Assembly (NCBI RefSeq): GCF_021403115.1
Contig: NZ_JAJSSH010000015.1
Coordinates: 1 to 64,000, forward strand
Length of the DNA: 64,000 bases
Origin: Sphingobium sufflavum
Lineage (GTDB): Bacteria; Pseudomonadota; Alphaproteobacteria; Sphingomonadales; Sphingomonadaceae
Direction: 5' to 3'
Of the stretch, positions 26,585 to 35,134 are shown piece after piece. The notes under the pieces were generated by a model. The model saw only the letters and a program-made list of their open reading frames with translations. It was not told the DNA's origin and did not search any database. Made by a program: the position numbers and the translations under genes. Within the stretch, counting starts at the first letter, position 1. Each line of letters starts with the position of its first letter.

Positions 26585-27541
26585 TTAGAAATACCCCTCC
26601 TGCTTCTTCTTCTCCATGCTGGCGTCGCCGCCATCCTTGTCGATCACGCGGCCCTGGCGCTCGCTGGTGGTGGTCAGCAGCATTTCCTGGATGACCTCCG
26701 GCAGCGTCGCGGCCTCGGACTCGACGGCGCCGGTCAGCGGCCAGCAGCCAAGGGTGCGGAAACGGACCGAACGTGTCGTGATTTCCGGCATCTTGTCCTT
26801 GCCGACGACCTTCTCCAGACGCTCGATGTCATCGACCATGAACAGTTGGCCGTCCTGAACATAGGTCGGGCGCGGCGCGCTGAAATACAGCGGCACGATG
26901 TCGATGTTTTCGAGGTGCAGATACTGCCAGATGTCCAGCTCGGTCCAGTTGGAGATCGGGAACACGCGCATCGACTCGCCCTTCGCCTTGCGGGCGTTGT
27001 AGAGGTGCCAGAGTTCCGGGCGCTGCGCCTTGGGATCCCAGCGGTGCGAGGCGGTGCGGAAGGAGAAGATGCGCTCCTTGGCGCGGCTCTTTTCCTCGTC
27101 GCGGCGCGCGCCACCAAAGGCAGCATCGAAACCATAATGATCGAGCGCCTGCTTCAACCCTTCCGTCTTCCACATGTCGGTGTGGAGCGGGCCATGGGTG
27201 AAGGGGTTGATGCCCTTCTCCTCCGCTTCGGGGTTGTGATAGACGAGCAGGTCCATGCCCGCATCCTTCGCGGCCTTGTCGCGCAGGTCGTACATCGCCT
27301 TGAACTTCCAGGTCGTGTCGACGTGGAGCAGGGGGAAGGGCGGCGGCGAGGGGTAGAAGGCCTTCTTGGCGAGATGCAGCATCACCGCCGAGTCCTTGCC
27401 GACCGAATAGAGCATCACCGGCTTTTCAGCCTCGGCGACGACTTCGCGCATGATATGGATGCTCTCGGCCTCCAGCCTTTGCAGGTGGGTCAGGCGCTCT
27501 TCTGTCAGAGGGGCCGCATCCAGTTGTCCGGTAGCTGTCAT
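26585..27541 (-). CDS. cysD: Sulfate adenylyltransferase subunit 2 CysD (318 aa)
   Basis: Catalytic ATP sulfurylase subunit with the PP-loop SVGKDS (46-51), the [10 protein letters not shown] strand, [20 protein letters not shown], and [16 protein letters not shown]. It adenylates sulfate to APS when activated by the CysN GTPase. The start at 27541 is set by AGGGAGAG about 10 bases upstream; the same frame is open much further but reads as antisense of the neighbouring regulator. It is first of the cysD-cysNC-cysQ operon and divergent from a LuxR-type gene. Confidence 0.95.
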   Translation of the reverse strand: MTATGQLDAAPLTEERLTHLQRLEAESIHIMREVVAEAEKPVMLYSVGKDSAVMLHLAKKAFYPSPPPFPLLHVDTTWKFKAMYDLRDKAAKDAGMDLLVYHNPEAEEKGINPFTHGPLHTDMWKTEGLKQALDHYGFDAAFGGARRDEEKSRAKERIFSFRTASHRWDPKAQRPELWHLYNARKAKGESMRVFPISNWTELDIWQYLHLENIDIVPLYFSAPRPTYVQDGQLFMVDDIERLEKVVGKDKMPEITTRSVRFRTLGCWPLTGAVESEAATLPEVIQEMLLTTTSERQGRVIDKDGGDASMEKKKQEGYF

Positions 27542-27615
27542 AAGCTGACTTCTCTCCCTTCGCTTACTCATTGCTTGGTGTGCATCCTCATTTAGGCGCT
27601 TGGCGAACGGGCGAA

Positions 27616-27631
27616 CCTCCCATATGGGAGG
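27616..27631. promoter_or_regulatory. Perfect 16-bp palindrome overlapping a ribosome-binding site
   Basis: CCTCCCATATGGGAGG is a perfect palindrome whose right half (GGGAGG) is the Shine-Dalgarno sequence of the LuxR-type gene starting at 27638. It could be an operator, also reaching the cysD promoter, or an RNA hairpin hiding the ribosome site. Confidence 0.6.
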
Positions 27632-27637
27632 TGTCCT

Positions 27638-28672
27638 ATGGTTCTGACCCGAACGGATGAAAATGAGCTGCTGACCGCGCTCTATGCCGGGCAGTTTCAG
27701 GAGTTGCCGTGGCGGCTGTTCCTGACCCGCCTGCGCGCCCGGACGGAATCGGACATGTGCCGCCTGTTGGTGCGCCCGACCGGGGAGGGGGCGTGGCGAC
27801 CCGCCGACAGCGTGGAGGGGCGGGCGGCGGCGGCCGAGTCGTTTCCGTTCGATCCGGCCGCCTTCGACGACCTGCGCAGTGGCCGCGTCTATGCGGAGGA
27901 TGAACTGGGCGCAAAGACGGCGGGCTATGGCCGGCATATTCGCGTGGCATGGCCGGACGGCGGCGACCTGCTGCTTTCCATCCTGCGCGCGAAGGGGAGT
28001 TTCCGGGCGCGCGACTCCTCGCTGGTGGCCAGCCTTGCGCCGCACCTGACCATCGCGCTGCGGGCGCGGATGGAGCTGGAGGGGGAGCGCCGCCGCGCCG
28101 CCATCGCGGGGCAGGCGCTCTCCAGTTTCTCGGAAGGATGGATGCTGCTCGACGCGCGCGGGCGGGTGCTGGACGCGGACAGAGGAGCGGCGCGGCTGCT
28201 CGACGGCGTCATCGTGCGGCGCGGGGCGGAGGGGCGGGTGCGCTTCCTCTATGCGGAGGCAGAGACGCTGCTGGAGGAGGTGCTGGCCTGCCGCACCATG
28301 CCTGACGAACCGCGCAGCGCCTGGCTGGCCATCGACCCGCCGATCCAGATGCTGGCGATGCGCCCGCCGCCCGGTGGGGATGGCACGTTGCCCGCGGCGC
28401 ATTGCCTGATCCTGATGCGGCGGATGACGGTGAACCGGCCCGCCGACGGCCGCTTCCTCCCGCAACTCTTCCGCCTGACCCGCAGCGAGGCCGCGCTGGC
28501 CGAACGGATCGCGGGCGGCGAGAGCCTGACGGAAGCGGCGGAGGCGCTGGGCCTTACCATCGAGACGGCGCGCAATTATTCCAAGCGCATCTTTGTGAAG
28601 ACCGGCGCGCGGGGGCAGGTCGATCTGGTGCGGATCGTGCTGGAGGGCGTGCGGGTGTTGCGGGAGGGGTAG
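27638..28672 (+). CDS. LuxR-type helix-turn-helix regulator (344 aa)
   Basis: The C-terminal ~65 residues form a LuxR/GerE DNA-binding domain ([20 protein letters not shown], then [20 protein letters not shown] with the expected helix spacing, ~278-335). Residues 1-270 are a sensory region with PAS/GAF-like stretches and no phosphoreceiver signature or membrane helix. The ligand is unknown. Divergence from cysD with a palindrome at its own start suggests autoregulation and possibly a role in sulfur genes. It is high-GC like the chromosome and ends 85 bases before the integrated element. Confidence 0.82.
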   Translation: MVLTRTDENELLTALYAGQFQELPWRLFLTRLRARTESDMCRLLVRPTGEGAWRPADSVEGRAAAAESFPFDPAAFDDLRSGRVYAEDELGAKTAGYGRHIRVAWPDGGDLLLSILRAKGSFRARDSSLVASLAPHLTIALRARMELEGERRRAAIAGQALSSFSEGWMLLDARGRVLDADRGAARLLDGVIVRRGAEGRVRFLYAEAETLLEEVLACRTMPDEPRSAWLAIDPPIQMLAMRPPPGGDGTLPAAHCLILMRRMTVNRPADGRFLPQLFRLTRSEAALAERIAGGESLTEAAEALGLTIETARNYSKRIFVKTGARGQVDLVRIVLEGVRVLREG

Positions 28673-28705
28673 GGGCTGGGTGCCGTCCGCCGTCCACAAA
28701 CACGA

Positions 28706-28728
28706 AAACGGGCAGCTTTCGCCACCCG
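28706..28728 (-). terminator. Original downstream terminator of tRNA-Pro (attL side)
   Basis: On the minus strand CGGGTGGC-GAAA-GCTGCCCG (28728-28709) pairs over 8 positions with two G-T wobbles and runs into TTTTCGTGTTT. A 17-base match to the terminator at 36954-36978 lies the same distance from the tRNA 3' end. It was presumably the tRNA terminator before integration. Confidence 0.65.
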
Positions 28729-28757
28729 CTCAGCAACCGCCAATGTTGGGGAATTTC

Positions 28758-28805
28758 TTTGGTCGGGACGAGAGGATTCGAACCTCCGACCCCCACACCC
28801 CCAGT
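28758..28805. repeat. attL, 48-bp direct repeat (3' half of tRNA-Pro)
   Basis: 48 bases identical to 37002-37049: the tRNA-Pro 3' end with CCA, the T arm and the anticodon arm through the loop. There is no 5' half, so this copy is not a tRNA gene. It marks the left end of the integrated element, 148 bases before the integrase ATG. Confidence 0.93.
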
Positions 28806-28952
28806 ATGGGACACATGAATACTTAGCTGCACGTCGTAGCACGCAGACACCTGCAAAAGCCTTTTAGTTCAATGGCTTGAAGTCCTTGCAAGGTCGCAGC
28901 AACTCGTCGTAACCCGTTCTTCCGTGCTAGATATGTGCTAGAGGAATTGGGA

Positions 28953-30212
28953 ATGGCGAAGATCACGAAAGCATTCATTGACCGGGTCAAAGCACCGGAG
29001 ACTGAATATGACAATCAATGGGATGAATCGGTTAGGGGCTATGGGGTCCGCGTTACTTCGGGCGGCAAGAAGGTGTTCTTCGTGCAGGGGCGTGTGAGGG
29101 GTAAAGCTGTCCAGTTCACGCTCGGTCCCTACGGCGTGCTGACCGAGGATGCCGCGCGCAAGAAGGCGCAGAGCGTGCTCCAGCAAATGCGCGAGGGGAT
29201 CGACCCGCGTGACGCGCAAAAGGAAGATGCCGCTGCCAAGGTGACGCTCCGCGAGGTTGCCAACGCCTATCTGTATGAGCGCCCGGGCATGTTGCGGGAA
29301 GCAACGGTCGTTGAGAAGAACCGCCATATTGAGACGGTGTTCGGCGCGTGGAAGGACAAGCCCATCGCGTCCATCACCGAGGCGGACGTGCGCAAGCGTT
29401 ATACCGAGATGGCGACGAAGGGGCTGCGCGGCACCCCAGCGCCAGGGCAAGCCCAGATCGCTATGACCACGCTGTCCGTTCTCATCAATTTCGCCATGCG
29501 GCGCTACAAGCGGGCAGACGGAACGCCCCTCATCGCGCACAACCCGGTCGCCGCCATGAAAGGTGACTGGCCCGGTTTCAAACCCCGCACCCGCGACATT
29601 GACGAGAAGCATGTCGGCGCGACGTGGAACCTGCTCACGGAAATGCGCGCCCATCCGAAGAATCAGGATGCACTTGCCGGTATCGACCTTGTGCGCTTCC
29701 TCATGCTCACGGGTTGTCGCCGGTCGGAAGCGGCGAGCCTTGAGTGGCGCACCGTCAATCTGGACGAGGCATGGTTCCACCTCGCCAACACCAAGAACGG
29801 CAATCCGGTTTGGCTCCCGTTGTCGTCGCTTGCGGTAGCGCTGCTCAAGGCGCGCAAGCCCAAGGACGATGACAAGGACGCCAGCCTTTATTGCTTCCCG
29901 TCGCGTGCCAAGGGTGGCTTCGTTACCGACACGCGCGCCCCGCTGGAGCGCATCGCCAAGCTGATCGACCAGCCCATTTCGGCGCATGACCTGCGGCGCA
30001 CGTTCGTATCAACGGGCGTGGCAACGCTTGGCATCGACCTCTACAAAATGGAGTTGCTGACCAATCACGTGCCACAGGGGGTCACGGCGAAGCACTACCT
30101 GCGCACCCAGCGCCTCCAATATCTCCTACCCGAAGCCCAGCTCATTTCGGACTGGATTGAACAGCAGGCAGCGAAGGCGAGCGGTGCCAATGTGGTGGCT
30201 CTCCGCGCTTGA
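28953..30212 (+). CDS. Tyrosine site-specific recombinase (integrase), P4/DUF4102 type (419 aa)
   Basis: Integrates and excises the element at tRNA-Pro. An N-terminal arm-binding DUF4102-type domain (MAKITKAF, then YGVRVTSGGKKVFFVQGR) is followed by the core-binding SAM-like domain (~95-185) and a C-terminal catalytic domain. The latter has R256 (LTGCRRSEAASLEW), H345-x-x-R348 (SAHDLRRTF), H372 and nucleophile Y382 (HYLRTQ). The start at 28953 has GAGGA 7 bases upstream. The direct repeat GTGCTAG-N3-GTGCTAG just upstream (~28926-28941) may be arm-type sites. A strong terminator follows at 30323. Confidence 0.95.
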   Translation: MAKITKAFIDRVKAPETEYDNQWDESVRGYGVRVTSGGKKVFFVQGRVRGKAVQFTLGPYGVLTEDAARKKAQSVLQQMREGIDPRDAQKEDAAAKVTLREVANAYLYERPGMLREATVVEKNRHIETVFGAWKDKPIASITEADVRKRYTEMATKGLRGTPAPGQAQIAMTTLSVLINFAMRRYKRADGTPLIAHNPVAAMKGDWPGFKPRTRDIDEKHVGATWNLLTEMRAHPKNQDALAGIDLVRFLMLTGCRRSEAASLEWRTVNLDEAWFHLANTKNGNPVWLPLSSLAVALLKARKPKDDDKDASLYCFPSRAKGGFVTDTRAPLERIAKLIDQPISAHDLRRTFVSTGVATLGIDLYKMELLTNHVPQGVTAKHYLRTQRLQYLLPEAQLISDWIEQQAAKASGANVVALRA

Positions 30213-30322
30213 CGCACGGCGGGGAGCGCACAGCCTCGCGAACAGCGGCGAGCGGGTAGCGCTGCCGGGGTAGGGGCGACAGCGCGGCGATCGTGCCCCA
30301 CGCCGCCTTACAGCGAAGGTCC

Positions 30323-30353
30323 AAAAGGGACAGGTGCTTAGCCTGTCCCTTTT
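30323..30353 (+). terminator. Rho-independent terminator after the integrase gene
   Basis: Perfect 12-bp stem AAAAGGGACAGG / CCTGTCCCTTTT with a 7-base loop. The symmetrical A and T ends make it work in both directions. It separates the integrase from the regulatory region that follows. Confidence 0.88.
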
Positions 30354-30359
30354 CGTGAC

Positions 30360-30598
30360 AGGCCGGGCAACAATCGCCGCATTAAGGGGCTTGCACGACT
30401 TACTGCGAGCCGTTTAAGGTAACTGCCGTTGCCTACGGGTGACCGCGGCCCGGCTCGCGCCCACGAGGGAAGACCCGGAAACGACCCCGGACATGCGGGA
30501 GGGTGAAAGTCCCTCTTAGTCCCCCGGGCACTCTGCCGGAGGGGGTTCCTTTGGCGCTGGTGACCACAGCTCATCTCATTCGAGTTGAAGGTCACGCC
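30360..30598 (+). other. Structured non-coding region before the HTH gene
   Basis: 239 bases without a convincing ORF. A promoter-like TTGCAC with TTTAAG 16 bases on (30391-30417) starts a GC-rich stretch with several hairpins. These are GAGGG-TGAAAGT-CCCTC (~30501-30517) and CCCCC...GGGGG around GGCA/TGCC (~30522-30545), the latter followed by TTCCTTT. The order resembles an attenuated leader or small regulatory RNA ahead of the replication operon. P4-like satellites use such an RNA for immunity, but no sequence match is claimed. Confidence 0.45.
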
Positions 30599-30799
30599 AT
30601 GAATCCCGATCACATGAGCTTCGAGCAGCTTTGCGAGCTGTTCAACTACGCGCCCAAGGGGCGTCCCCTCGATCCCAAAGAAGCTGCCGAACTGCTCGGT
30701 CTCTCCGTCGATACGTTGGAGGGCTACCGCACGCGCGGCGTGCTGGGATGGCTGGCGGTCGGTGCCCGCTACAGCACCAGCGAGCAGGTCGCCGCCTGA
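30599..30799 (+). CDS. Small helix-turn-helix protein, AlpA/excisionase-like (66 aa)
   Basis: A 66-residue protein with an MerR/AlpA-type helix-turn-helix (LDPKEAAELLGLSVDTLEGY, then RTRGVLGWLAVGARYSTSEQ). Such proteins in integrated elements act as excisionase or activator of the integrase. The start (MNPDHMSF) follows GAAGG; the frame is open further upstream without support. It lies between the structured region and the DUF3987 gene, in the position of alpA/xis in P4-like islands. Confidence 0.75.
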   Translation: MNPDHMSFEQLCELFNYAPKGRPLDPKEAAELLGLSVDTLEGYRTRGVLGWLAVGARYSTSEQVAA

Positions 30800-30855
30800 C
30801 CCATTCCCTCACGAATGGAGGCAGGGCGCGACCCCTGCCTCCGAAAGGTATCAAC

Positions 30856-31020
30856 GTGAACACCGCTACATTAACCGATCTCGCGGAGAGGTCGCAAACA
30901 TCGACATGCCCCGAACATTTTACGAAATATGTTGCGCCGCGTAAAAATTCGCCGAGTGCGGATGGCGATGCGCGCAGATTGACTACCGGCCCGACAGGCT
31001 CGGAGGTTCATCATGGCTGA
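30856..31020 (+). CDS. Possible small protein overlapping the DUF3987 start (54 aa)
   Basis: A GTG-initiated frame (VNTATLTDLAERSQTSTC, later FTKYVAPRKN) with AAGG upstream that ends 8 bases inside the next gene. This arrangement suggests translational coupling. No family is recognised and the end of the frame is low-complexity. It may be a leader peptide or chance. Confidence 0.35.
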   Translation: MNTATLTDLAERSQTSTCPEHFTKYVAPRKNSPSADGDARRLTTGPTGSEVHHG

Positions 31021-32464
31021 TCTGAATGAACTGGTCCCGGTTCCGGGCAGCGACCTCCCTATGTCATCAGACGAGTGGGCTAACGTCATATCTGGCATGG
31101 AGCGTATGCGTGGCGTAGATGATCTGCCTAAGCCAAGCCGCAAGCGTAAAGGTCAGCAACAGGACGAAGGGGAGTTCAGCGACTATGTTCTAAGCCGCCC
31201 AGAACTCCACAATGTTGCGCTATATGGCGTTCTCCGCGACATGGTGGATGCGGCGTGTGCCAATTCCGAAGCCGTGCGACCCACTGTCGCGATCCATATC
31301 CTCGCGCGCTTCGCTGCCACTATTGGCCGCAGCGCCTATATCCAGATTGGCGATCAGCGACGGCATCTTCGGATGAATGCGCTTATCGTCGGCCCGACTG
31401 CGAAGGGTCGGAAGGGCACCAGCGCCGAAATGCCCAACGAGTTGTTTCGTCAGGCAGAGAACCTGCTGATCGGATGTTGGCCGCTTCGGAAGCTGACTGC
31501 ATTGGCCACAGGTGAGGGGCTGATCTACATGGTCCGAGACCCTGTATATGCAGATGACGGGAAGGAAGTGGACGCTGGCGTGCCCGACAAGCGCTTGCTG
31601 TTTGACGTCAGTGAATTTGCCGGGGTGCTGGCACAAGCGCGGCGCGAGGCGGCCACCATCAGCACCGTGCTGCGGGACGCCTTCGATGGCGTTAAGCTGG
31701 TCACGCCGACCAAGACCTCCTTCTGTGAAGCGTCCGATACCCATATCGTCGTTATCGGATCGGTCCCTGAGACGGAGATTGTGAAGACGCTCACCAGCAC
31801 GGATATAACGAACGGCCTCGCGAACCGCTTTCCTATGTTCTACTCTGTACGGACCAAGATCGTGCCGATGCCCAAGGCGACCGACGCCAAGCTCATGCAG
31901 GGCTTCGCTGAGCACATTTGTTGGGCGATCTATGAGGCGACCAAGCGGTTAGAGGTTTCTCTTGATGCTGATGCATTGGACTACTGGTATGACGTCTATC
32001 ACCGGCTGGAGGAAAAGACGCATCCGCCAGCAGTGGCCGCTCTCCTTGCCCGCCAAAGCACCTATACGTTGATCTTCGCTGCCCTGCTGGCTCTACTGAA
32101 CCGGCAGACGGCCATTACCAGCGACCACCTCGACGCCGCGCTGGCATGGGTTCAGTATTGGGAAGACACGACGCTCTTCGTGTTTTCCAACGGAGAGCAG
32201 AATGAACAGGCCATTCGTATGAAGGGTCTAAAGGATGAGATTGTAGTGGCGATCACCACGCTGGGCGGTGTGAAGGTGAAGCACAGCGACGTGGCGGACA
32301 AGGTGACGAACAAATACCAAAAAGCATGGCCGCTCGCGAAGGATGTGAAGCTCGCAATGGAACTTCTGGAGCGAGAGTCCCCGCCGCGCATCTATTCTGA
32401 AATGTTAGCCACAGGTGGGCGACCCAAAAACCTGTATAGCTTGACACCGCAGGGCGACGAGTAA
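31013..32464 (+). CDS. DUF3987-type ATPase/primase-helicase-like protein (483 aa)
   Basis: Resembles the DUF3987 family of element- and phage-borne replication proteins. After a charged N-terminus, an ATP-binding loop GPTAKGRKGTS lies at 127-137. A Walker-B-like DVSEF and VIGSVPETEIVKTL with TNGLANRFP (sensor-like) follow. The C-terminus may be winged-helix (VKVKHSDVADKVTNKYQKAW). It probably unwinds or primes the element for replication after excision. GGAGG precedes the ATG. It is the largest gene of the island. Helicase activity is inferred from family. Confidence 0.8.
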   Translation: MADLNELVPVPGSDLPMSSDEWANVISGMERMRGVDDLPKPSRKRKGQQQDEGEFSDYVLSRPELHNVALYGVLRDMVDAACANSEAVRPTVAIHILARFAATIGRSAYIQIGDQRRHLRMNALIVGPTAKGRKGTSAEMPNELFRQAENLLIGCWPLRKLTALATGEGLIYMVRDPVYADDGKEVDAGVPDKRLLFDVSEFAGVLAQARREAATISTVLRDAFDGVKLVTPTKTSFCEASDTHIVVIGSVPETEIVKTLTSTDITNGLANRFPMFYSVRTKIVPMPKATDAKLMQGFAEHICWAIYEATKRLEVSLDADALDYWYDVYHRLEEKTHPPAVAALLARQSTYTLIFAALLALLNRQTAITSDHLDAALAWVQYWEDTTLFVFSNGEQNEQAIRMKGLKDEIVVAITTLGGVKVKHSDVADKVTNKYQKAWPLAKDVKLAMELLERESPPRIYSEMLATGGRPKNLYSLTPQGDE

Positions 32465-32693
32465 CGCGCAGGGGGATAAGTGAATCGACGTGAAGCCCTG
32501 CGCCGTCGCTTATTCCCCCTTGCCCCCGAACTTGGCTCCCTCGGAGCGGGGCAAGGAAGCTATTGTAAAATAGCTTTTCCCCCTTTTTCCCCTTTCCTTT
32601 TCTCTATTACCATTTCTCCGCCTCTTTCACCCCTGTCCCGCACATATAGAGGGTGGCCGGGGGTAAAAAGGGAAATGGGGGTTAAGCGGCTCG

Positions 32694-33539
32694 TCAGCCT
32701 GCTCCTGCATGGTCTTGAGGATTGCGACGAGCCAGCGCCAGTTGCCACTTCACATAATTCTTATGGCGACAGGTGTGGCAAGAGAATGTTCCATGCTCGT
32801 CATACTTCATTTCCCAGAAGAACCTCCAAGGAATGCAGTTTGTCGCGCCGCAGTTATCGCAATCGATATCGGCGGTCACAGATTCGAATACAGTTTCTTC
32901 CCCCTCCTTCGTGACCTTCCAAGTCGCCTTACAGTCCGGGCTGATACAATGGATATGCTGCCCCTCGCGCAGAAGCTTTTCCCGCCGCTTGTTCTTGGTT
33001 CCACATGAACAATCGAATGAAACCTCCATGCCGATACCGGAAAAGGTCATTGTGCCTTTCGCAAGTCTTTCCAGTTCAGCAACGACCTCTAGTACCTTTG
33101 CACGGGTTTCCGCCTTGTCTCCGTAGTCGGGTATGTGGTCGTTCTTATCCTTCGGTAGGCGGACATGCAGCGCCAAACGAGCTACCGCATTCCACATCTT
33201 GACGATTTTCTTTGCGTCGAAGCCAACCTCGGTTCCGATCTCGACGTAATCCTCGTCTTCCGGTTTTACGTCATCGCTGGCGGGGGTCTTGCTCATGCTG
33301 AGCGTCATCGTCTCGGTTAGGTGAGCATCAACGTCGCTGATCAGGGTATTAATGACCCCGCCGGGCTGCCACTTCCGAAGCTGGTCATGAGAAATGTAAT
33401 CATGTCGCTGTCGAAGCCTGTCGTAACAAACCTTCTCCAACGCCAATCGTGCTTCCAGCGCGGCATAAGTTATGCTGGCCTCGGTATCTTCTTCCAGCAA
33501 GGCCTTGATGCGGTCGATGGTTGGCTGAAGCTTTATCAT
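32694..33539 (-). CDS. Hypothetical protein with two zinc-ribbon-like Cys sets (281 aa)
   Basis: No family recognised. Residues 1-165 are mainly helical. The C-terminus has two Cys clusters: C177/C179 with C198/C203 (CSCG...CISPDC), and C227/C230 with C254/C257 (CDNC...CHTC). Each fits a zinc ribbon or rubredoxin-like knuckle, as in DNA- or RNA-binding adaptors. It is the only minus-strand gene of the element, divergent from 33854 across a large inverted repeat and convergent with the DUF3987 gene. The start at 33539 (MIKLQPTID) is preferred; the longer frame crosses the inverted repeat. Confidence 0.6.
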   Translation of the reverse strand: MIKLQPTIDRIKALLEEDTEASITYAALEARLALEKVCYDRLRQRHDYISHDQLRKWQPGGVINTLISDVDAHLTETMTLSMSKTPASDDVKPEDEDYVEIGTEVGFDAKKIVKMWNAVARLALHVRLPKDKNDHIPDYGDKAETRAKVLEVVAELERLAKGTMTFSGIGMEVSFDCSCGTKNKRREKLLREGQHIHCISPDCKATWKVTKEGEETVFESVTADIDCDNCGATNCIPWRFFWEMKYDEHGTFSCHTCRHKNYVKWQLALARRNPQDHAGAG

Positions 33540-33597
33540 TGGGCGATTGTGGCACAGGTTGCTGTCGTGGTCACCACATGCAGCCAGCAGCGCCGGG

Positions 33598-33688
33598 CAC
33601 AGGGGCACGAAAGCTGCACCGTCGCTAGCAGGGGTAGGGCAACCCCCTGCCACCGCTACAGCGCCAGCACAGCTTTCGTGCCCCTGTG
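33598..33688. repeat. 19-bp perfect inverted repeat with nested hairpin
   Basis: CACAGGGGCACGAAAGCTG (33598-33616) and its exact complement (33670-33688) enclose 53 bases that contain a second hairpin (GCAGGGG 33628-33634 / CCCCTGC 33644-33650). It lies in the 314-bp gap between divergent genes of the element and could be a replication or transfer origin, cruciform operator or structured RNA. Confidence 0.85.
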
Positions 33689-33780
33689 GTCATCAGGCCC
33701 AAAGCCTCGGCCCACAAATATGCTATGTGACAGCCGCTCGCGCCTGAACTGACCTAAGTAACTGTTATTACAATTAAATC

Positions 33781-33853
33781 GCTTGCACGACTTTCACCGG
33801 TCTCCCTAGCTTGTAGCCAATGTCTAGCCGTATCCAGCTTGGGAGTTCGATAA
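33781..33853 (+). promoter_or_regulatory. Promoter-like region upstream of the 250-aa gene
   Basis: Contains GCTTGCACGACTT (33781-33793), identical to 30389-30401 before the HTH gene. The shared TTGCAC may be a -35 element or the binding site of an element-encoded activator. GGGAG precedes the ATG at 33854. Confidence 0.45.
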
Positions 33854-34606
33854 ATGTCCGATGATACCGACACCCGTATTTCGCCCACGCTCCACCCCGG
33901 CATCGCAGGCGAGATTGCAGATTACGACGACGAGACGCGCCCGCTACTTGGCCAGACCGAGACGGCGGTGAGCGAAGCCTTCAAGGCGTTGCAGTCCATC
34001 CATAACGCCAAAGAGGGCGCGAAGCTCAACCCCACGCTCAACGACTTTGAACAGCTTGTCGCAGTGGACGATCACGCCATCAAGGTCATGAAGCGGGTGG
34101 AGGGCATTTGGGACCGAGCGATCGACACGCTGAACAACAACGTCTTCGCCATGGAGAAGGACCTTTACGCGCCGGTCGAGCAGCGCGCGACCGCTACCAT
34201 GGCTTCGGAAATTCGGCGGCACTTCGCCAGCCTCGAACAGGGGCCGCGCATGAATGCGCTGCGGAAGGCGATTGAAGCGGGTGATGCGGTGACGGCGACC
34301 GCCGTGTTGGGCGCGCCCAGCTACCTGTCGGGGTTCGAGCCAGACCTTCACGCTGAATATCTCATCGACTGGCACAACGCCCAGCGCCCGCTCGAAGCAA
34401 AGAAGATCAGGGCCATGAAGGCCGCCGCCGACATGCTCAACAACCGTTTCAAGCTCCTGACCAGTGCGGTCGAGAAGGCGGTCGGCGTTCATGAGGAATA
34501 TCATGAGGACCGGCAGGGTCGCCGCACCCTCGCTCGGACGTGGACGGCCGGGGAGATACGCAATCGCGTAAAAGCGTCAAATGAACGCTTCGCCGTGCCG
34601 GTCTGA
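33854..34606 (+). CDS. Hypothetical protein of the integrative element (250 aa)
   Basis: Not recognised. Acidic N-terminus (MSDDTDTRISPTLHPG), then a mostly helical protein. A moderately conserved-looking segment (LGAPSYLSGFEPDLHAEYLI, followed by DWHNAQRPLEAKKIRAMKAA) and a basic C-terminus (RTWTAGEIRNRVKASNE) come next. No membrane segment or Cys motif. It starts a co-directional run of small genes reaching the att site. Phage-type accessory function is possible but unproven. Confidence 0.65.
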   Translation: MSDDTDTRISPTLHPGIAGEIADYDDETRPLLGQTETAVSEAFKALQSIHNAKEGAKLNPTLNDFEQLVAVDDHAIKVMKRVEGIWDRAIDTLNNNVFAMEKDLYAPVEQRATATMASEIRRHFASLEQGPRMNALRKAIEAGDAVTATAVLGAPSYLSGFEPDLHAEYLIDWHNAQRPLEAKKIRAMKAAADMLNNRFKLLTSAVEKAVGVHEEYHEDRQGRRTLARTWTAGEIRNRVKASNERFAVPV

Positions 34607-34639
34607 TCGGCTCCTGTTCTTTACAGTTCGAGGCATCTC

Positions 34640-35134
34640 ATGACCGAACAGATTGCACCGCCTTGGGGGACAGACTGGAAGCCTGCATCCCCGCCAGTGC
34701 CGGTTGAAGCGGACGGCGGCAAGGCATGGCAGTTCCAGCCCGGCCAGAGTGGCAACCCCCGTGGGCGTCCGCCGGGGCGACCGGATCGGCGGTTATTGGC
34801 CACACAGCAGATGCTCGACGAGATGCGGAACATCATCGCCGTGCTGGTCGGTAAGGCGCTGGAGGGCGACACGAACGCGGCAAGCATCGTCTTGGCGAAA
34901 ATCCTGCCCTCGGTGAAGGCGCAGGCGGAGAAGGTCAGCTTCGAGTTCGATGCTGCCGCGCCGATCAGCGAGCAGGTTGCCCAGGTGCTGGACGCCGTTG
35001 CCGCTGGCGCGGTTGCCCCTGATGTGGGGCGGCTCATCATCGACAGCATCAAATCGCTCTCGGACGTGCGGGCGACCGAGGAGCTGGCCGCTCGGATCGA
35101 GGCGCTTGAGGAGGCTTCCGATGCCCGGCGCTGA
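34640..35134 (+). CDS. DUF5681-containing phage-type protein (164 aa)
   Basis: The N-terminal FQPGQSGNPRGRPPGRPDRR (about residues 32-51) is the DUF5681 signature, seen in many phage and prophage proteins often near terminases. The rest is helical (VGKALEGDTNAASIVLAKIL) and ends in a charged coil. It supports a phage or phage-satellite origin of the element. It lies 33 bases after the 250-aa gene with GAGG before its start. Function unknown. Confidence 0.72.
   Translation: MTEQIAPPWGTDWKPASPPVPVEADGGKAWQFQPGQSGNPRGRPPGRPDRRLLATQQMLDEMRNIIAVLVGKALEGDTNAASIVLAKILPSVKAQAEKVSFEFDAAAPISEQVAQVLDAVAAGAVAPDVGRLIIDSIKSLSDVRATEELAARIEALEEASDARR

Noticed and set aside
28760-28805. Second tRNA-Pro gene
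   Set aside because: Only the 3' half is present; it is the attL duplicate left by integration.
32480-32914. 144-codon plus-strand frame after the DUF3987 gene
   Set aside because: Low-complexity Pro/Ser/Arg sequence over the pyrimidine tract, running antisense into the zinc-ribbon gene.
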